Numbered from the stretch's first letter, positions 44,176-51,682 are shown. The stretch: DNA of 58,064 bases from Myxacorys californica WJT36-NPBG1 (GCA_019359315.1 JAHHHO010000034.1:1-58064), one strand, 5' to 3'. Made by a program: numbers and translations. Notes: generated by a model from the letters alone, not told the origin.

Positions 44176-44222
44176 ATGGGTTGGTGTGGATCGCGCTCAT
44201 TGCGTCAGCCACACCAACCCAT
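44176..44222. terminator. 14-bp perfect stem hairpin after the DUF2330 gene
   Basis: ATGGGTTGGTGTGG and CCACACCAACCCAT pair perfectly around a 19-nt loop, 32 bp after the DUF2330 stop. It is probably a transcription-ending or RNA-stabilising stem. There is no long U tract, so the terminator call is an inference from position. Confidence 0.55.
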
Positions 44223-44240
44223 CTCTGTTTGCAGATCATG

Positions 44241-44274
44241 TTTACAGGGATACCTTCATCAATATCCCTGTAAA
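44241..44274. terminator. 12-bp perfect stem hairpin between convergent genes
   Basis: TTTACAGGGATA and TATCCCTGTAAA pair around a 10-nt loop, just before the end of the convergent DUF4142 gene. Position and symmetry suit a bidirectional terminator. Confidence 0.6.
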
Positions 44275-44279
44275 CCAAT

Positions 44280-44978
44280 TTAGAAGCCTTTAGCAGCCAT
44301 ATTTTGCGCCATCTCTAAATGATCTGAGACAATCGGCAAGAACTGCTTTGCAAACGCTTTCAAATTTGCATCGCGTCCTGCTCTCTGATAAGTCTGATAT
44401 TCAGCTTGAGTTCCGGCATGACCTCGGACTTGACCGACAATATAGGCTCTATCAAATTCAGAGCCTGATAATTGAGACAACTCGTCTAGCAAAGGACGAT
44501 TGAGAGGGCCAACATCCTTTGGCAAGGTGATGCCTTTCTGCATCGCGATCGGCATGAGTCTTTGGCTAGAAGTCGTATGGTCGCGAATCATACGTTCTGC
44601 ATACTGGCGCACGTTTGGATTGGTTGATTTCTGCAACGCCAGTTGGCTGGTTTGAATTTCCGTTTGGTCACTTTGGGCAGCTTTAATCGCGAACTTAGTA
44701 TCGATATCGCGAGTTGCCGCAGGAGATACTCTCGAACCTGGTGTAGCTGGTCTTGCTGGTGTAGCTGGTCTTGGACGAGGCGAAGTATTGACTTGAGGCG
44801 CACGAGGAGACGAGGGAGAAGTAGGAGCTTGAGCTAAAGCAAGCGAGTCTGCCTCTAAAGGCGAATGAGTCTTCAGCCCAGAATGAGGCAGTCCCATCAC
44901 TCCAAACAATGCCCCAATGCCGACCAGACTTAGAGAACCAGCAATTTTTCTAACCTTGTGTTTTTGAAAGATAGACAT
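44280..44978 (-). CDS. DUF4142 exported protein
   Basis: The 232-residue product has an N-terminal signal or anchor (about 10-32, IAGSLSLVGIGALFGVMGLP). A Pro/Arg/Thr-rich linker follows (about 50-85, PRPRPATPARPATPGSR). The DUF4142 helical bundle then runs DTKFAIKAAQSDQTEIQTSQ, VRQYAERMIRDHTTS and LKAFAKQFLPIVSDHLEMA. The family is periplasmic and ferritin-like in fold, of unknown function. It is convergent with the RnfD/DUF2330 pair. Confidence 0.88.
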   Translation of the reverse strand: MSIFQKHKVRKIAGSLSLVGIGALFGVMGLPHSGLKTHSPLEADSLALAQAPTSPSSPRAPQVNTSPRPRPATPARPATPGSRVSPAATRDIDTKFAIKAAQSDQTEIQTSQLALQKSTNPNVRQYAERMIRDHTTSSQRLMPIAMQKGITLPKDVGPLNRPLLDELSQLSGSEFDRAYIVGQVRGHAGTQAEYQTYQRAGRDANLKAFAKQFLPIVSDHLEMAQNMAAKGF

Positions 44979-45266
44979 GAGGGGTAACAGCGTTCTATTA
45001 AGGATTAATCTTCAGCTTCAGATTAGCGATCGCGACTCCACGATTCGTCTACCCAAAGAACAACTTGGTCTCAACCACCAGACAGAACACATTTATCACC
45101 ACGCCTACATCACCATTACGGACAGTGGCTTAAAATCGCCTCAACTTTGATGAAATGTTCTACAAAAAATTAAGTGTTCTACAAATAAAATTCAGTTTTG
45201 TTTGGGCTGGTATGATATGCAAGACCAAACCAGATCGAGCATTCATTGTTTTTGAGGGACATAGGC

Positions 45267-45728
45267 ATGAAAGGCATGATCGTCGCGCTGCTGTTGGTGC
45301 TAACCCTATTAGGATTTCCGAAAGCAGCGTCTGCCCACGCACTACAGGCAGACTATTCGCTGCTCCAGAAGTCTCAGCTAGAAATTCAGGCGAAGTTTAG
45401 CGATGGAGAACCATACCCGTTTGCGGATGTGCAAGTCTTTGCTCCTAAAGATGCAACTCGCCCTTGGCTAGAAAGCAAAGCCAATGCTCAAGGACAGTTT
45501 GAATTTATTCCAGATGCATCGCTGAAGGGCGATTGGACAGTCAAAATTGGCAAGTCAGATCACAAGGATATTTTGACGATTCCGGTCAGCGATCGCGGAG
45601 TTGAAGTAAACGAGATCAGCCAAGGATTCGGGCGATCGCTAAAAGCTCAACTGGCTGTTTGGGGCTTTGCCGCGATCGCGGGTATTACCGGAACTCGCTT
45701 GTTATCACCCCGTCTGCTAAATCGGTAG
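45267..45728 (+). CDS. exported, membrane-anchored protein next to a metal exporter
   Basis: From ATG 45267 (GAGGGA upstream) the 153-residue product has a signal peptide (MKGMIVALLLVLTLLGFPKA, cleavage near ASAHA). An Ig-like domain follows (LEIQAKFSDGEPYPFADVQV, then GQFEFIPDASLKGDWTVKIG). A C-terminal membrane helix reads LAVWGFAAIAGITGTRLLSP. This resembles the accessory components found beside Ni/Co transporters (carboxypeptidase-regulatory-like or NikK-like). It lies 185 bp upstream of the NicO gene on the same strand. The mature N-terminus begins with His, a possible metal ligand. Confidence 0.78.
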   Translation: MKGMIVALLLVLTLLGFPKAASAHALQADYSLLQKSQLEIQAKFSDGEPYPFADVQVFAPKDATRPWLESKANAQGQFEFIPDASLKGDWTVKIGKSDHKDILTIPVSDRGVEVNEISQGFGRSLKAQLAVWGFAAIAGITGTRLLSPRLLNR

Positions 45729-45862
45729 GTTTTTCACATTCGATACTCCAACGCGCGATCGCACTTCAAATCAAGGGCGATCGCTTTTTTACAATTACTC
45801 AACTCACGCTCCACAAAAGTGCGATCGCTTACAACACGGTTACTCTTACAACACCGCTATAC

Positions 45863-45886
45863 GTTAACAGTTAGTAAGTTAACAGC
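45863..45886. promoter_or_regulatory. paired GTTAACAG direct repeats upstream of the NicO gene
   Basis: GTTAACAG occurs at 45863-45870 and 45879-45886, 16 bp apart and about 28 bp before the ATG at 45914. The core GTTAAC is itself a palindrome. Position suits a regulator site of the metal exporter; this is inference. Confidence 0.35.
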
Positions 45887-45913
45887 GACATAACTTACAA
45901 CGAAGGTTTTCCC

Positions 45914-46717
45914 ATGAAACGACTGCATCAATTCGCGGGTTATCTCACAGTAATGCTATTCGGGTTTGCCTTGACCGCATCGCCTGCGATCGCGCATCCA
46001 CTCCACCTAGAATTTCTGCTCACACAACCATTGACACCCGCCTTATTTCTAGCAGGATTAGGTCTTGCGTTTTGTATTGGTGCGGGACATGCGTTAACGC
46101 CAGGTCATGGTAAGACGATGGTTGCAGCTTACTTAGTTGGAACTCAAGGCACTCCGCAACAGGCAGTCTTACTCGGAGTTGTCACTACGTTAACGCATAC
46201 GATCGGAGTATTTGCTTTAGGAATCGTTGCGTTAGTTGCTTCTCGATATGTTGTACCAGAAGATCTGTATCCTGTTCTCAGTTTGGTGAGCGGAATTACG
46301 ATCGTTGGTGTTGGTTCTCAACTGATTTTAGATCGGCTTCAATCATCGTCCAGCCATCATTCTCACGATCATCATCATGAGCATCACCATCACAAATCTG
46401 TTGCCACCTCTTCGCTGATCTCTTTAGGAATTGCGGGTGGATTAGTTCCTTGTCCGTCGGCGTTGGTATTATTGCTCAGCGCGATCGCACTTCATCAAAC
46501 CGTTTATGGCATCGTTCTGGTGAGCGCTTTTAGTCTCGGTTTGGCGTCTGTATTAATCGCATTAGGCATTGCGGCAATTTATGCCCACCACTGGTTTGAG
46601 CAGTTCTCATTTGAGCAGTTCTCAACCGGGCAACTGCTTCAAAAATATCTTCCGATTGCTAGTGCGATCGCCATCACCCTCGTTGGCGTTGTACTGTCCA
46701 CAAACGCACTTCTGTAG
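45914..46717 (+). CDS. NicO-family nickel/cobalt exporter
   Basis: The 267-residue protein has a signal-like first helix and six or so membrane helices. The NicO/RcnA motif is GAGHALTPGHGKTMVAAYLV and a second is TLTHTIGVFALGIVAL. A histidine-rich loop (HHSHDHHHEHHHHK, about residues 146-160) precedes LGIAGGLVPCPSALVLLLS. These are the hallmarks of Ni2+/Co2+ efflux permeases. A perfect in-frame 15-bp duplication (46595 and 46610) gives FEQFSFEQFS in a loop near the C-terminus. The start ATG 45914 is clear. Confidence 0.9.
   Translation: MKRLHQFAGYLTVMLFGFALTASPAIAHPLHLEFLLTQPLTPALFLAGLGLAFCIGAGHALTPGHGKTMVAAYLVGTQGTPQQAVLLGVVTTLTHTIGVFALGIVALVASRYVVPEDLYPVLSLVSGITIVGVGSQLILDRLQSSSSHHSHDHHHEHHHHKSVATSSLISLGIAGGLVPCPSALVLLLSAIALHQTVYGIVLVSAFSLGLASVLIALGIAAIYAHHWFEQFSFEQFSTGQLLQKYLPIASAIAITLVGVVLSTNALL
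46595..46624 (+). repeat. 15-bp in-frame tandem duplication in the NicO gene
   Basis: TTTGAGCAGTTCTCA is present twice in a row and encodes FEQFS-FEQFS. Confidence 0.95.
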
Positions 46718-46856
46718 TCCGTTTGTAATTCGATGTAAGTTCAACTTAAAATTACAGTTCCGAAATTGCGCATCTTGAGAGTGAAGACTGAAACAGTCGT
46801 TTCTATAGATGATGGAGATTTCGTAAATCTGTCATAAGATAGAGTAGACATATTGA

Positions 46857-46872
46857 TACTACATGTGTAGTA
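46857..46872. promoter_or_regulatory. 16-bp palindrome upstream of a small gene
   Basis: TACTACATGTGTAGTA is a perfect dyad 37 bp before the ATG of the small reading frame at 46909. It could be an operator. No regulator can be assigned. Confidence 0.4.
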
Positions 46873-46908
46873 TTTTAATAGAAGAATATTTGAGGAGTTT
46901 GCCTTCCC

Positions 46909-47124
46909 ATGTTATGTAACTTCCCCTGGAACAGTACCGTTGAGCCACGACCCAGCACCAGCTTGGGAAATGTGCTGTTCGCAGTTGTGGGAACATATAG
47001 CGTCGGTGGCGATGCAGCTATTAATGCCATAGGCATAATCTCGGAAAAATTAGACTACAGAGAGCCAGATCTAGAGCAATCGACCCAGAGCGGAAGGTGC
47101 AGGCGCGTCCTGTCACCCACATAA
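46909..47124 (+). CDS. possible small protein, unknown
   Basis: A 71-codon frame begins MLCNFPWNSTVEPRPSTSLG and has a mildly hydrophobic middle (NVLFAVVGTYSVGGDAAINA) and a polar end. No family is recognised. In its favour, TGAGGAG lies about 11 bases before the ATG, a palindrome lies upstream and an intrinsic terminator starts 32 bp after the stop. Against it, composition and codon use are unremarkable. The transcript could instead be a small RNA. The rest of the gap 46718-47327 shows nothing else. Confidence 0.4.
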   Translation: MLCNFPWNSTVEPRPSTSLGNVLFAVVGTYSVGGDAAINAIGIISEKLDYREPDLEQSTQSGRCRRVLSPT

Positions 47125-47155
47125 AGCCAGAGCAGTTTATCGACTGTAACTAGCT

Positions 47156-47193
47156 ACCCCCGCTCTTAGAACCAGAGACGGGGGTTCTTTTTT
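47156..47193 (+). terminator. intrinsic terminator
   Basis: ACCCCCGCTCT pairs with AGAGACGGGGGT (one bulge) around a short loop and is followed by TTCTTTTTT. This is a textbook rho-independent terminator for rightward transcription. Confidence 0.85.
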
Positions 47194-47327
47194 GGGGGTT
47201 TGCACGTTAGCCGCCGCTAACCAGTTTTAGAACATTAAGGACATTAGTTAACCAAGCCGGTCATGGATTGAATGAGACTTCAACCTTTGTATGGCTGACT
47301 CAAACCGCCACCCAGGAGTGACGCACG

Positions 47328-47744
47328 ATGTTAAAGCTCACCTACACCGAATTTGGATTGCACTTAGAGCGGGTCACCACTTCTCTAGAGACGCTGGTTG
47401 CTCAGCGAGTTGTGTTGGCGTTGCGTTTAGGATGTACGCTGCACGTTGAGTCGAGCCGCGCTGCCTTTCTGATTTCTGCTCACGCTCCGGGGTTAGCCAC
47501 TCTAGAAAGAATGGTGCGATCCTTCGGAGCTTCGCAAAGCGAATCGAAGGAATCGCAGCACTCGACGCTAACACTGGCATTGGTCGATGATGAATTTGTC
47601 GAGGTCGGCTTGCAAGGGTGCTGGATAGCAGACAGCGCTGATGCTGACGAGGGAATGTTTGTCACGGCATTAGAGGAGCGGGTTGAATTCTTTGTTTATG
47701 AGTTGTGGCAAGTCACCCAAGCAGAAGCCGTCTGCAATTCGTAA
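47328..47744 (+). CDS. conserved cyanobacterial protein (alr0857-like) with repeat insertion
   Basis: The 138-residue protein begins MLKLTYTEFGLHLERVTTSL and ends with EGMFVTALEERVEFFVYELW. I recognise this pattern from a conserved cyanobacterial family of unknown function. Residues about 64-77 (RSFGASQSESKESQ) are encoded by a copy of the dispersed palindrome (47516-47556), inserted in frame between two conserved strands. The start ATG 47328 is well placed. Confidence 0.75.
   Translation: MLKLTYTEFGLHLERVTTSLETLVAQRVVLALRLGCTLHVESSRAAFLISAHAPGLATLERMVRSFGASQSESKESQHSTLTLALVDDEFVEVGLQGCWIADSADADEGMFVTALEERVEFFVYELWQVTQAEAVCNS
47516..47556. repeat. dispersed palindromic element, copy E (in-frame in a conserved gene)
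   Basis: GCGATCCTTCGGAGCTTCGC followed by AAAGCGAATCGAAGGAATCG and C. The outer arms GCGATCCTTCG and CGAAGGAATCGC can pair. It lies inside the coding sequence 47328-47744 without breaking the frame. Confidence 0.8.
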
Positions 47745-47893
47745 GTTGTAATCCACAGTCGATTGAAGAATCACGGTGGATTACGACCCACTAGAGACAT
47801 TGTGTTGTTTTAATCGAGGAGGTTTAAGAAAAGGTAACTTTCAAAAATTAGACAGCACCTCTGTTGACAGTGACTTTTGTTCTGAAGCTTTTC

Positions 47894-47925
47894 TTGACTC
47901 TCCATTAAACTGGAACTTTTAGAAT
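47894..47925 (+). promoter_or_regulatory. MerR-type promoter with a 20-bp spacer
   Basis: TTGACT (47894-47899) and TAGAAT (47920-47925) are separated by 20 bp. The spacer contains the dyad TCCA-ttaaac-TGGA. Over-long spacers with a central dyad are the signature of promoters activated by MerR-family regulators. It lies 48 bp upstream of the merR-family gene itself, suggesting autoregulation. Confidence 0.6.
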
Positions 47926-47972
47926 AAAGAGAGATGCTGAGTAGTTCAAGTTTGTGATGCGGGGTACAAAAG

Positions 47973-48425
47973 ATGTATAGCGTCAAGACAGAAAATCTCT
48001 TGAAGATTGGAGAAGTGGCGGCTAGCACCAATTTGCCGATCAAAACAGTCCGCTATTATGAGGAGCTTGGATTGCTGACACCCACTGTCAGTCGCTCAGA
48101 ATCTAACTATAGATTGTTTAAACCGACTGTTCTGGATCGGTTGTCGTTCATTAAGCGATCGCAAGCGTTAGGTCTTACCTTGCGTGAGATTCAAGACGTT
48201 CTGAATGTGCATGATCAAGGACAACTTCCGTGTGACGAAGTAAAACACAATCTTCAGAGAAAACTTCAACAAATTACCGAGCAGATTGAAGCCCTACAAC
48301 TGCTGCGCTTTGAGTTACAAGGTTTGTTGTCAGGTTGGCAAGATCAGCCTTCAGAAGAGATTGCGGCACGAACTATTTGTCCAAACCTAGAAACAGCAAC
48401 TCTGTTCGAGATCGATCAGAATTAA
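47973..48425 (+). CDS. MerR-family metal-type regulator
   Basis: The 150-residue protein has the MerR winged helix (LLKIGEVAASTNLPIKTVRY, then YEELGLLTPTVSRSESNYRL and FIKRSQALGLTLREIQDVL). A dimerisation coiled coil follows and Cys87 (QLPCDEV) and Cys136 (ARTICPNL) flank it. The cysteines suggest a metal or thiol sensor of the CueR/ZntR/CadR branch. No efflux ATPase is adjacent, so the regulon is unknown. The start is ATG 47973. Confidence 0.9.
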   Translation: MYSVKTENLLKIGEVAASTNLPIKTVRYYEELGLLTPTVSRSESNYRLFKPTVLDRLSFIKRSQALGLTLREIQDVLNVHDQGQLPCDEVKHNLQRKLQQITEQIEALQLLRFELQGLLSGWQDQPSEEIAARTICPNLETATLFEIDQN

Positions 48426-48431
48426 GGCTCT

Positions 48432-49040
48432 TTAGTGAAGTTCCGCATCAAAACTCGAAGCGCCTTTAAGGAGAAGGTTTAGAGCGCGTCGAACGGATTC
48501 TGTCCAAGATTCAGGGTTTGGTTGAAAAATTAATGCATAAAGCATGATTCCGCTCATCGCATCGAAGACTAAACCAGGATCTAGGTCTGCCCCAATTTCA
48601 TGTCTTGCTTTTGCTCGCTCCAGTACAACCGCAAAGGCTTGGCGTCGAGGTTGTAAATATTTTGTCCAGTAAATCTCCGCAAACTCAGGATTGCTCGATG
48701 CACTGCTGATAATCATGGCAACGGTTTGTCGTCCGAGCGGACTGAGCGTGATTTGTGCAGCACTTTGAATTAGTGCGTCAATATCGCTCTTCAGGCTACC
48801 TGTATCAGGAATGACGATTTCTTCTCGAACTCGTTCGATCGCATCCGCAACCAGTTCTGCTTTAGAGGCATAGCGACGATAAATAGTTGCTTTGCCGACT
48901 CCAGCCCGAGCCGCGATCGCGTCAATGCTCATAGCATCAAACCCAACTTCTCCCAGTAATTCTAAGGTCGCTTGCAGCATGGCTTGATGAGATTGGGCAC
49001 TGCGAGGTCTTCCTGGCGACTTTTTATGAATGTCATTCAT
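48432..49040 (-). CDS. TetR-family regulator
   Basis: From ATG 49040 the 202-residue product has an N-terminal TetR HTH (TLELLGEVGFDAMSIDAIAA, then RAGVGKATIYRRYASKAELV) and an all-helical ligand domain. A GTG at 49070 would add ten residues not expected in the family. A perfect 15-bp palindrome covers the start codon. The convergent MerR gene lies 6 bp away. The divergent Coq4-like gene starts 46 bp away and is a plausible target. Confidence 0.9.
   Translation of the reverse strand: MNDIHKKSPGRPRSAQSHQAMLQATLELLGEVGFDAMSIDAIAARAGVGKATIYRRYASKAELVADAIERVREEIVIPDTGSLKSDIDALIQSAAQITLSPLGRQTVAMIISSASSNPEFAEIYWTKYLQPRRQAFAVVLERAKARHEIGADLDPGLVFDAMSGIMLYALIFQPNPESWTESVRRALNLLLKGASSFDAELH
49026..49040. 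promoter_or_regulatory. 15-bp palindrome over the TetR start codon
   Basis: ATGAATGTCATTCAT reads the same on both strands apart from its central base. Its minus-strand copy begins with the ATG of the TetR gene. Length and symmetry suit a TetR operator in the shared intergenic space. Confidence 0.45.
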
Positions 49041-49086
49041 GAGTGCTAGTATAAATTTACGAAACTGCACCGTATCGAAATAAACG

Positions 49087-49593
49087 ATGAGCCAGCAGCC
49101 TCGTCCTCATTACACGGACAAAACCAGTACTCAGACGCTTCGAGAAGGACTAGAGGAATACTATGCCTTAAATCCGAACATCACCGATTCAAGAGGACTC
49201 CCCCCGGACTTTGCAAAAATTTTGCTGGCACATGATGTCTCGCACATTATCTACGGTTGCGATACAGGCATGTACGATGAACTCAAAATTTTGCCGCTCA
49301 CTTGGTGGACAAGCAACTACAAGTTTCGGGATCACCTCAACACGATTAAAGATCCAACCATTAGCCCTGCAATTCGCGTGATGTATGACGACTTGATCAA
49401 AGAGCATGGAGTGCTCTGGTTATATGCCTCGATTTTCGTTGTGTTGCCTCAACTATTCCCAGAATTGATTTCAATGTGGTTGAAGTCACGTCAGAGATCC
49501 CAGTTGGTTCCATTTCTTGATTTTGAATCCTTACTCGATCGTTCTCTCCTGGATATCCGTCAAGAGTTTGACCTATTGCCGTTTATCAAATGA
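49087..49593 (+). CDS. Coq4-like protein
   Basis: The 168-residue protein contains HDVSHIIYGCDTGMYDE. This satisfies the HDxxH-x11-E zinc motif of COQ4 (His49, Asp50, His53, Glu65), and COQ4 is the protein that decarboxylates and hydroxylates the coenzyme Q ring. The rest (EGLEEYYALNPNITDSRGLP, LLDIRQEFDLLPF) is helical. Cyanobacteria make plastoquinone, not ubiquinone, so the role may differ. The gene is divergent from a TetR regulator and overlaps the next TetR gene tail to tail by 21 bp. Confidence 0.65.
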   Translation: MSQQPRPHYTDKTSTQTLREGLEEYYALNPNITDSRGLPPDFAKILLAHDVSHIIYGCDTGMYDELKILPLTWWTSNYKFRDHLNTIKDPTISPAIRVMYDDLIKEHGVLWLYASIFVVLPQLFPELISMWLKSRQRSQLVPFLDFESLLDRSLLDIRQEFDLLPFIK

Positions 49594-50412
49594 CCGATTC
49601 TGGCTAATCTGTTGCGATTGGCTTCGCCAAGCTTCGAAGGATCGCTTAGACTCGACAAACTGTTTCCCGCAGTTCTTGCAGCGATAACACTGCTTTCCCC
49701 GACGATACCCATTTTTTGATACCTGCTCAGATTGGCAATGGGGACATTTCATTACTTTCATTACATCATCTGACAGATTGTCTCCTACATGCGGCTCTAA
49801 ATACGATACGAGCAACTCTTCAATTTGATCAGTCAATTGTTGCCTATGTTGGAGATCCGGGTTACGCAGTGCAGCAAGCATCACTGCATTGCTGCTGTGA
49901 ACGCACACCTCTGCTAGTAAGCTGCACTGCGCTTCACTCAAAGCTGAGTTTCGCTGCTGCAAGAGACTTGCCATAAAATTAATCGCTTCCTGGGTCATGC
50001 TTTCATCGATCGACTGGAAGATCTCGCGAGAGACATAAAACTGCACAAACACCACCCGTGACACTGGTTGCTCAAACAGTTCTGCGACAGCACTTGCAAC
50101 GGCGTGAATCATTTGGCGGAGAGGTAGCTGAACAATTTCTGGGGTGTTGGTCTGCGCCCACATTCGTTTGACCCGCTCACTGTGGCGCAACTCCATCGCT
50201 TGAAAGATGGCAGCTTTATCTGGAAAAAACTGATAGAGAGACCCGATCGCTGTGCCCGCTTTTGCAGCAATTAGATGGGTGGTCGCTGTTTCGTAGCCCA
50301 CTTCGTCAAACACGGTTGCCGCCGCATCCAAAATTTTTTCGACCCGTTCTTTTCCTCGCTGCTGTTTGGGCTGACGACGCAAACTTCTTGACGAAAGCGA
50401 ATGTTTTGTCAT
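49573..50412 (-). CDS. TetR-family regulator fused to a transposase-type zinc ribbon
   Basis: The 279-residue product has a normal TetR protein in residues about 1-210 (HTH in AAATVFDEVGYETATTHLIA and AKAGTAIGSLYQFFPDKAAI). From 221 a separate zinc ribbon, MKCPHCQSEQVSKNGYRRGK plus QCYRCKNCGKQF, has Cys223, 226, 245 and 248. This is the kind found at the N-terminus of IS1-type transposases. Residues 256-267 (KRSFEAWRSQSQ) are encoded by a dispersed palindrome. The gene is divergent from the Rieske oxygenase gene, 52 bp apart, which it probably controls. Confidence 0.82.
   Translation of the reverse strand: MTKHSLSSRSLRRQPKQQRGKERVEKILDAAATVFDEVGYETATTHLIAAKAGTAIGSLYQFFPDKAAIFQAMELRHSERVKRMWAQTNTPEIVQLPLRQMIHAVASAVAELFEQPVSRVVFVQFYVSREIFQSIDESMTQEAINFMASLLQQRNSALSEAQCSLLAEVCVHSSNAVMLAALRNPDLQHRQQLTDQIEELLVSYLEPHVGDNLSDDVMKVMKCPHCQSEQVSKNGYRRGKQCYRCKNCGKQFVESKRSFEAWRSQSQQISQNRSFDKRQ
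49614..49645. repeat. dispersed palindromic element, copy F (in-frame at a TetR 3' end)
   Basis: GCGATTGGCTTCGCCAAGCT followed by TCGAAGGATCGC. It lies inside the last 35 codons of the zinc-ribbon TetR gene without a stop. Confidence 0.8.
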
Positions 50413-50464
50413 ATTTTAAAAACACGACGGATTTTTCACAATTTTATATCTAGCGGAGAACACT

Positions 50465-51457
50465 ATGCAGTCTATGCTTCCCGGTGCGCCTTGGTTGTTG
50501 GCGCACAAGTCGATGCTGACCGTGAATCAACCTCGCAAGATCTCGTTGTACGGTGCTGATTATGTGATGTGGAAAGATGCTACTGGAGAGGTTCACGCCC
50601 TGCCCAACGCCTGTCCGCACATGGGGGCCATGTTGTCAGAAGGATGGTGCGAACCCCAAGACGATGGTAGGAGTGCGGTTGTCTGTCCATTTCATGCACT
50701 GAAGTTTGATGCTGAAGGCTGCACTGTCTTGCCAGGATCGAACAAAAGAACATTACCGCAACTGAACCCTTTAGACCTCATTATCGAAGGCGATTTCGTT
50801 TGGTCGTATGCAGGTCACGAACCGAAAATTCCCATTCCTACTGTGCTGAATGCGATCGCAGAGACGTATTCCTTTATTGGGCATACTGCCGATCGCAGTG
50901 TGGAAACCGATCTGTTGACCATGCTGCTGAATATGCATGACTACAATCACCAAAACGGCACGCATCGAGACTTGTTTCGCATCACCGATGTCGAGTTTCA
51001 TCAATTTATTGATCAGGGGCATCATTCCCATGCGTTTTATGACATGCCTACTGCTCCTTACAGCTTGACCGAAAAGCTGAGAAAACCCGATCTCATGTTG
51101 TTGCCTAGCACGATTAAAGCGCACCTGGAAAATCACTTCCCGTCCTTGGTCATTTTTCATGGCGAAATGCCGTTGGGGAAAGCGGCTCAGTGTCATATCT
51201 TTGTGCCAGAATCCGAGAATTGCACTCGGACATACATCCTGCTCTTTGGTCAGGCTAAGCACCCACTCTTCAAGGTGTTTGGCAGCACGTATCTCAAGTT
51301 TGGTGAGGTTGTCGTGAATCAAGATGCCGATATTTTAGGAAAGATTTATGCCGACACGCCTCAGAAAATTAAACTCAACAATGAAGTAGGAATGGATTGG
51401 GTACGGCGTAATTTTGCGAGTTTTCCTACTGTTGTGGAACCAAATCTTTCTAAGTAA
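50465..51457 (+). CDS. Rieske [2Fe-2S] non-haem iron oxygenase
   Basis: The 330-residue protein has an N-terminal Rieske domain with CPHMGA (Cys50, His52) and CPFHALKFD (Cys74, His77). A catalytic domain follows whose mononuclear iron ligands are probably in LLNMHDYNHQNGTHRDL. It resembles aromatic ring-hydroxylating oxygenase alpha subunits; the substrate is unknown. The start ATG 50465 has GGAG eight bases upstream. The divergent TetR gene suggests inducible expression. Confidence 0.88.
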   Translation: MQSMLPGAPWLLAHKSMLTVNQPRKISLYGADYVMWKDATGEVHALPNACPHMGAMLSEGWCEPQDDGRSAVVCPFHALKFDAEGCTVLPGSNKRTLPQLNPLDLIIEGDFVWSYAGHEPKIPIPTVLNAIAETYSFIGHTADRSVETDLLTMLLNMHDYNHQNGTHRDLFRITDVEFHQFIDQGHHSHAFYDMPTAPYSLTEKLRKPDLMLLPSTIKAHLENHFPSLVIFHGEMPLGKAAQCHIFVPESENCTRTYILLFGQAKHPLFKVFGSTYLKFGEVVVNQDADILGKIYADTPQKIKLNNEVGMDWVRRNFASFPTVVEPNLSK

Positions 51458-51634
51458 TGTAGATCAATCTATTTGCATCCCGTAGCGTGAGCGTCTCGAA
51501 CCGATAGCGCTAGTTGTTTTGCGATCGCGGCAAAGATGCTCACACTACATTTGATAGTCAATATGACAGTCAATAGCTTGTTCTATGTTCTACCTAAATG
51601 GTTCTACCTAAATGATGGCTATGCTGTTGGTTCA

Positions 51635-51682
51635 ACATGCTCTAAATCTCACATGCTCTAAATCTCACATGCTCTAAATCTC
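51635..51682. repeat. 16-bp perfect tandem triplication
   Basis: ACATGCTCTAAATCTC occurs three times in a row (51635, 51651, 51667). The last copy covers the 3' end and stop of the Crp/Fnr gene. Just upstream GTTCTACCTAAATG is also duplicated. Confidence 0.95.

Noticed and set aside
44977-45150. 57-codon ORF starting inside the divergent DUF4142 start codon
   Set aside because: No ribosome site, start overlapping the opposite gene's ATG, no recognisable family.
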